A DNA stretch of 64,000 nucleotides from an uncultured Planctomycetaceae bacterium (GTDB lineage: Bacteria; Planctomycetota; Planctomycetia; Planctomycetales; Planctomycetaceae): NCBI GenBank assembly GCA_943787265.1, contig CALSLT010000043.1, positions 1 through 64,000 on the forward strand. Reading direction: 5' to 3'. Positions 63,600 through 64,000 of the stretch are shown one piece after another (within the stretch, counting starts at the first letter, position 1; each line of letters begins with the position of its first letter). The translations under genes and the position numbers were made by a program. The notes beneath the pieces were generated by a model, which did not search any database, had not been told where the DNA came from, and was given only the letters and a program-made list of their open reading frames with translations.

Positions 63600-64000
63600 A
63601 TGATTTGTTCAACTCGAAGAAGTGGTTGCATTGTGCTGGCCATTCTGATGATGGCTGCGTTCGCTGATGGGAAAGATAGCCGGAAGCCACGGTCGTCGGC
63701 TGGGAAGGCGAGGCGAGTCAAGGCGCAGAAGCCGGAGCAGTATCTCGCGAAAGAAGGTGGGAAGCTAAAGCGTGACTTGGTTTTTGAACAGATGGATTCA
63801 GGAACGATCAAGAGTGGTTACAAGTTGACGATGAAGGCGGATGGCTCATGGCGCTTCGCTGTCATCGCCGCCGGGAAAGTCAAAAATACAAACCTCAAAG
63901 GTCAGCTTTCGAAAGAGCAAATCCGATTGCTTGCAGAGAAAATGGCCAAAGTTCGCCTTACAAAATTGCCCGAGGAGTTCGGAGCTGAGTTGGAACAGAC
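63600..64000 (+). CDS. Secreted protein of unknown function, cut by window end
   Basis: Start ATG 63600, with AGGAG (63588-63592) seven bases upstream. The first residues MICSTRRSGCIVLAILMMAA followed by FADGKD look like a signal peptide, or possibly a lipoprotein signal. A basic stretch follows (RKPRSSAGKARRVKAQKPEQ), then VFEQMDSGTIKSGYKLTMKA and SWRFAVIAAGKVKNTNLKGQ, a beta-rich segment. At least 133 residues are seen; the gene continues beyond 64000. I do not recognise a family. It was found by reading the sequence directly because the window cuts the 3' end. Confidence 0.7.
   Translation, partial: MICSTRRSGCIVLAILMMAAFADGKDSRKPRSSAGKARRVKAQKPEQYLAKEGGKLKRDLVFEQMDSGTIKSGYKLTMKADGSWRFAVIAAGKVKNTNLKGQLSKEQIRLLAEKMAKVRLTKLPEEFGAELEQ

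Noticed and set aside
1..64000. tRNA, rRNA, CRISPR arrays, integrase or att sites
   Set aside because: Looked for by eye; no clover-leaf, rRNA motif, regular spaced repeat or integrase gene was seen. A tool search could still find weak cases.

Overview
The window looks like a chromosomal segment of a planctomycete, most likely order Planctomycetales. The basis is gene content: three Tat-exported DUF1501 proteins, a giant PVC-type cytochrome c/propeller protein, a PEP-CTERM protein, Hanks-type kinases (one behind an ECF sigma factor), glycine cleavage with split GcvPA/GcvPB, and very large secreted proteins of unknown function. The species cannot be named from sequence alone. I saw no rRNA, tRNA, CRISPR array, phage or integron.

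Layout. (1) 0.2-9.4 kb: minus-strand genes with many frameshifts: an FAD oxidoreductase, a PEP-CTERM protein, a histidine kinase and a LarA-like protein. An intact receiver-only regulator and an intact histidine kinase lie among them. Several breaks sit in homopolymers, so local sequence error competes with genuine decay. (2) 9.4-13.8 kb: Ca2+/cation antiporter, zinc-ribbon Ser/Thr kinase, CPBP protease. (3) 14.0-19.3 kb: a YrdC-like/LMW-phosphatase fusion, rpiB, gcvH, gcvPA and gcvPB, recalling the Bacillus ywlC-ywlE-ywlF-glyA neighbourhood. The phosphatase half carries the YwlE (protein-arginine phosphatase) signature. (4) 19.4-20.4 kb: a DUF218 membrane protein. (5) 20.8-30.7 kb: two giant secreted/membrane proteins of about 1180 and 2092 residues. 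They appear to contain three copies of one unrecognised beta-rich module and are the best candidate for an undescribed system. (6) 30.8-39.3 kb: three DUF1501 genes and a three-haem cytochrome with two discoidin-like domains.

(7) 39.4-47 kb: an uncharacterised protein, then on the minus strand an esterase, galT, and a tightly overlapping unit of ECF sigma factor, zinc-finger/kinase/TM protein and PDZ/coiled-coil protein. (8) 47.3-57.7 kb: an acidic FHA-like membrane protein, converging on a DUF58-transglutaminase pair, then a secretin-N-domain protein without a barrel. (9) 58.0-61.8 kb: ilvE, lolD and a lolC-type permease. (10) 62.16-63.40 kb: a decayed IS630-type element flanked by TA, then a secreted protein cut off by the window end.

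Themes. Signalling is dense: histidine kinases, receiver, two Ser/Thr kinases, ECF factor, FHA-like protein and a predicted arginine phosphatase. So is the cell-envelope machinery: Tat, PEP-CTERM, Lol, secretin-like domains and giant envelope proteins. Three dispersed palindromes lie between genes.
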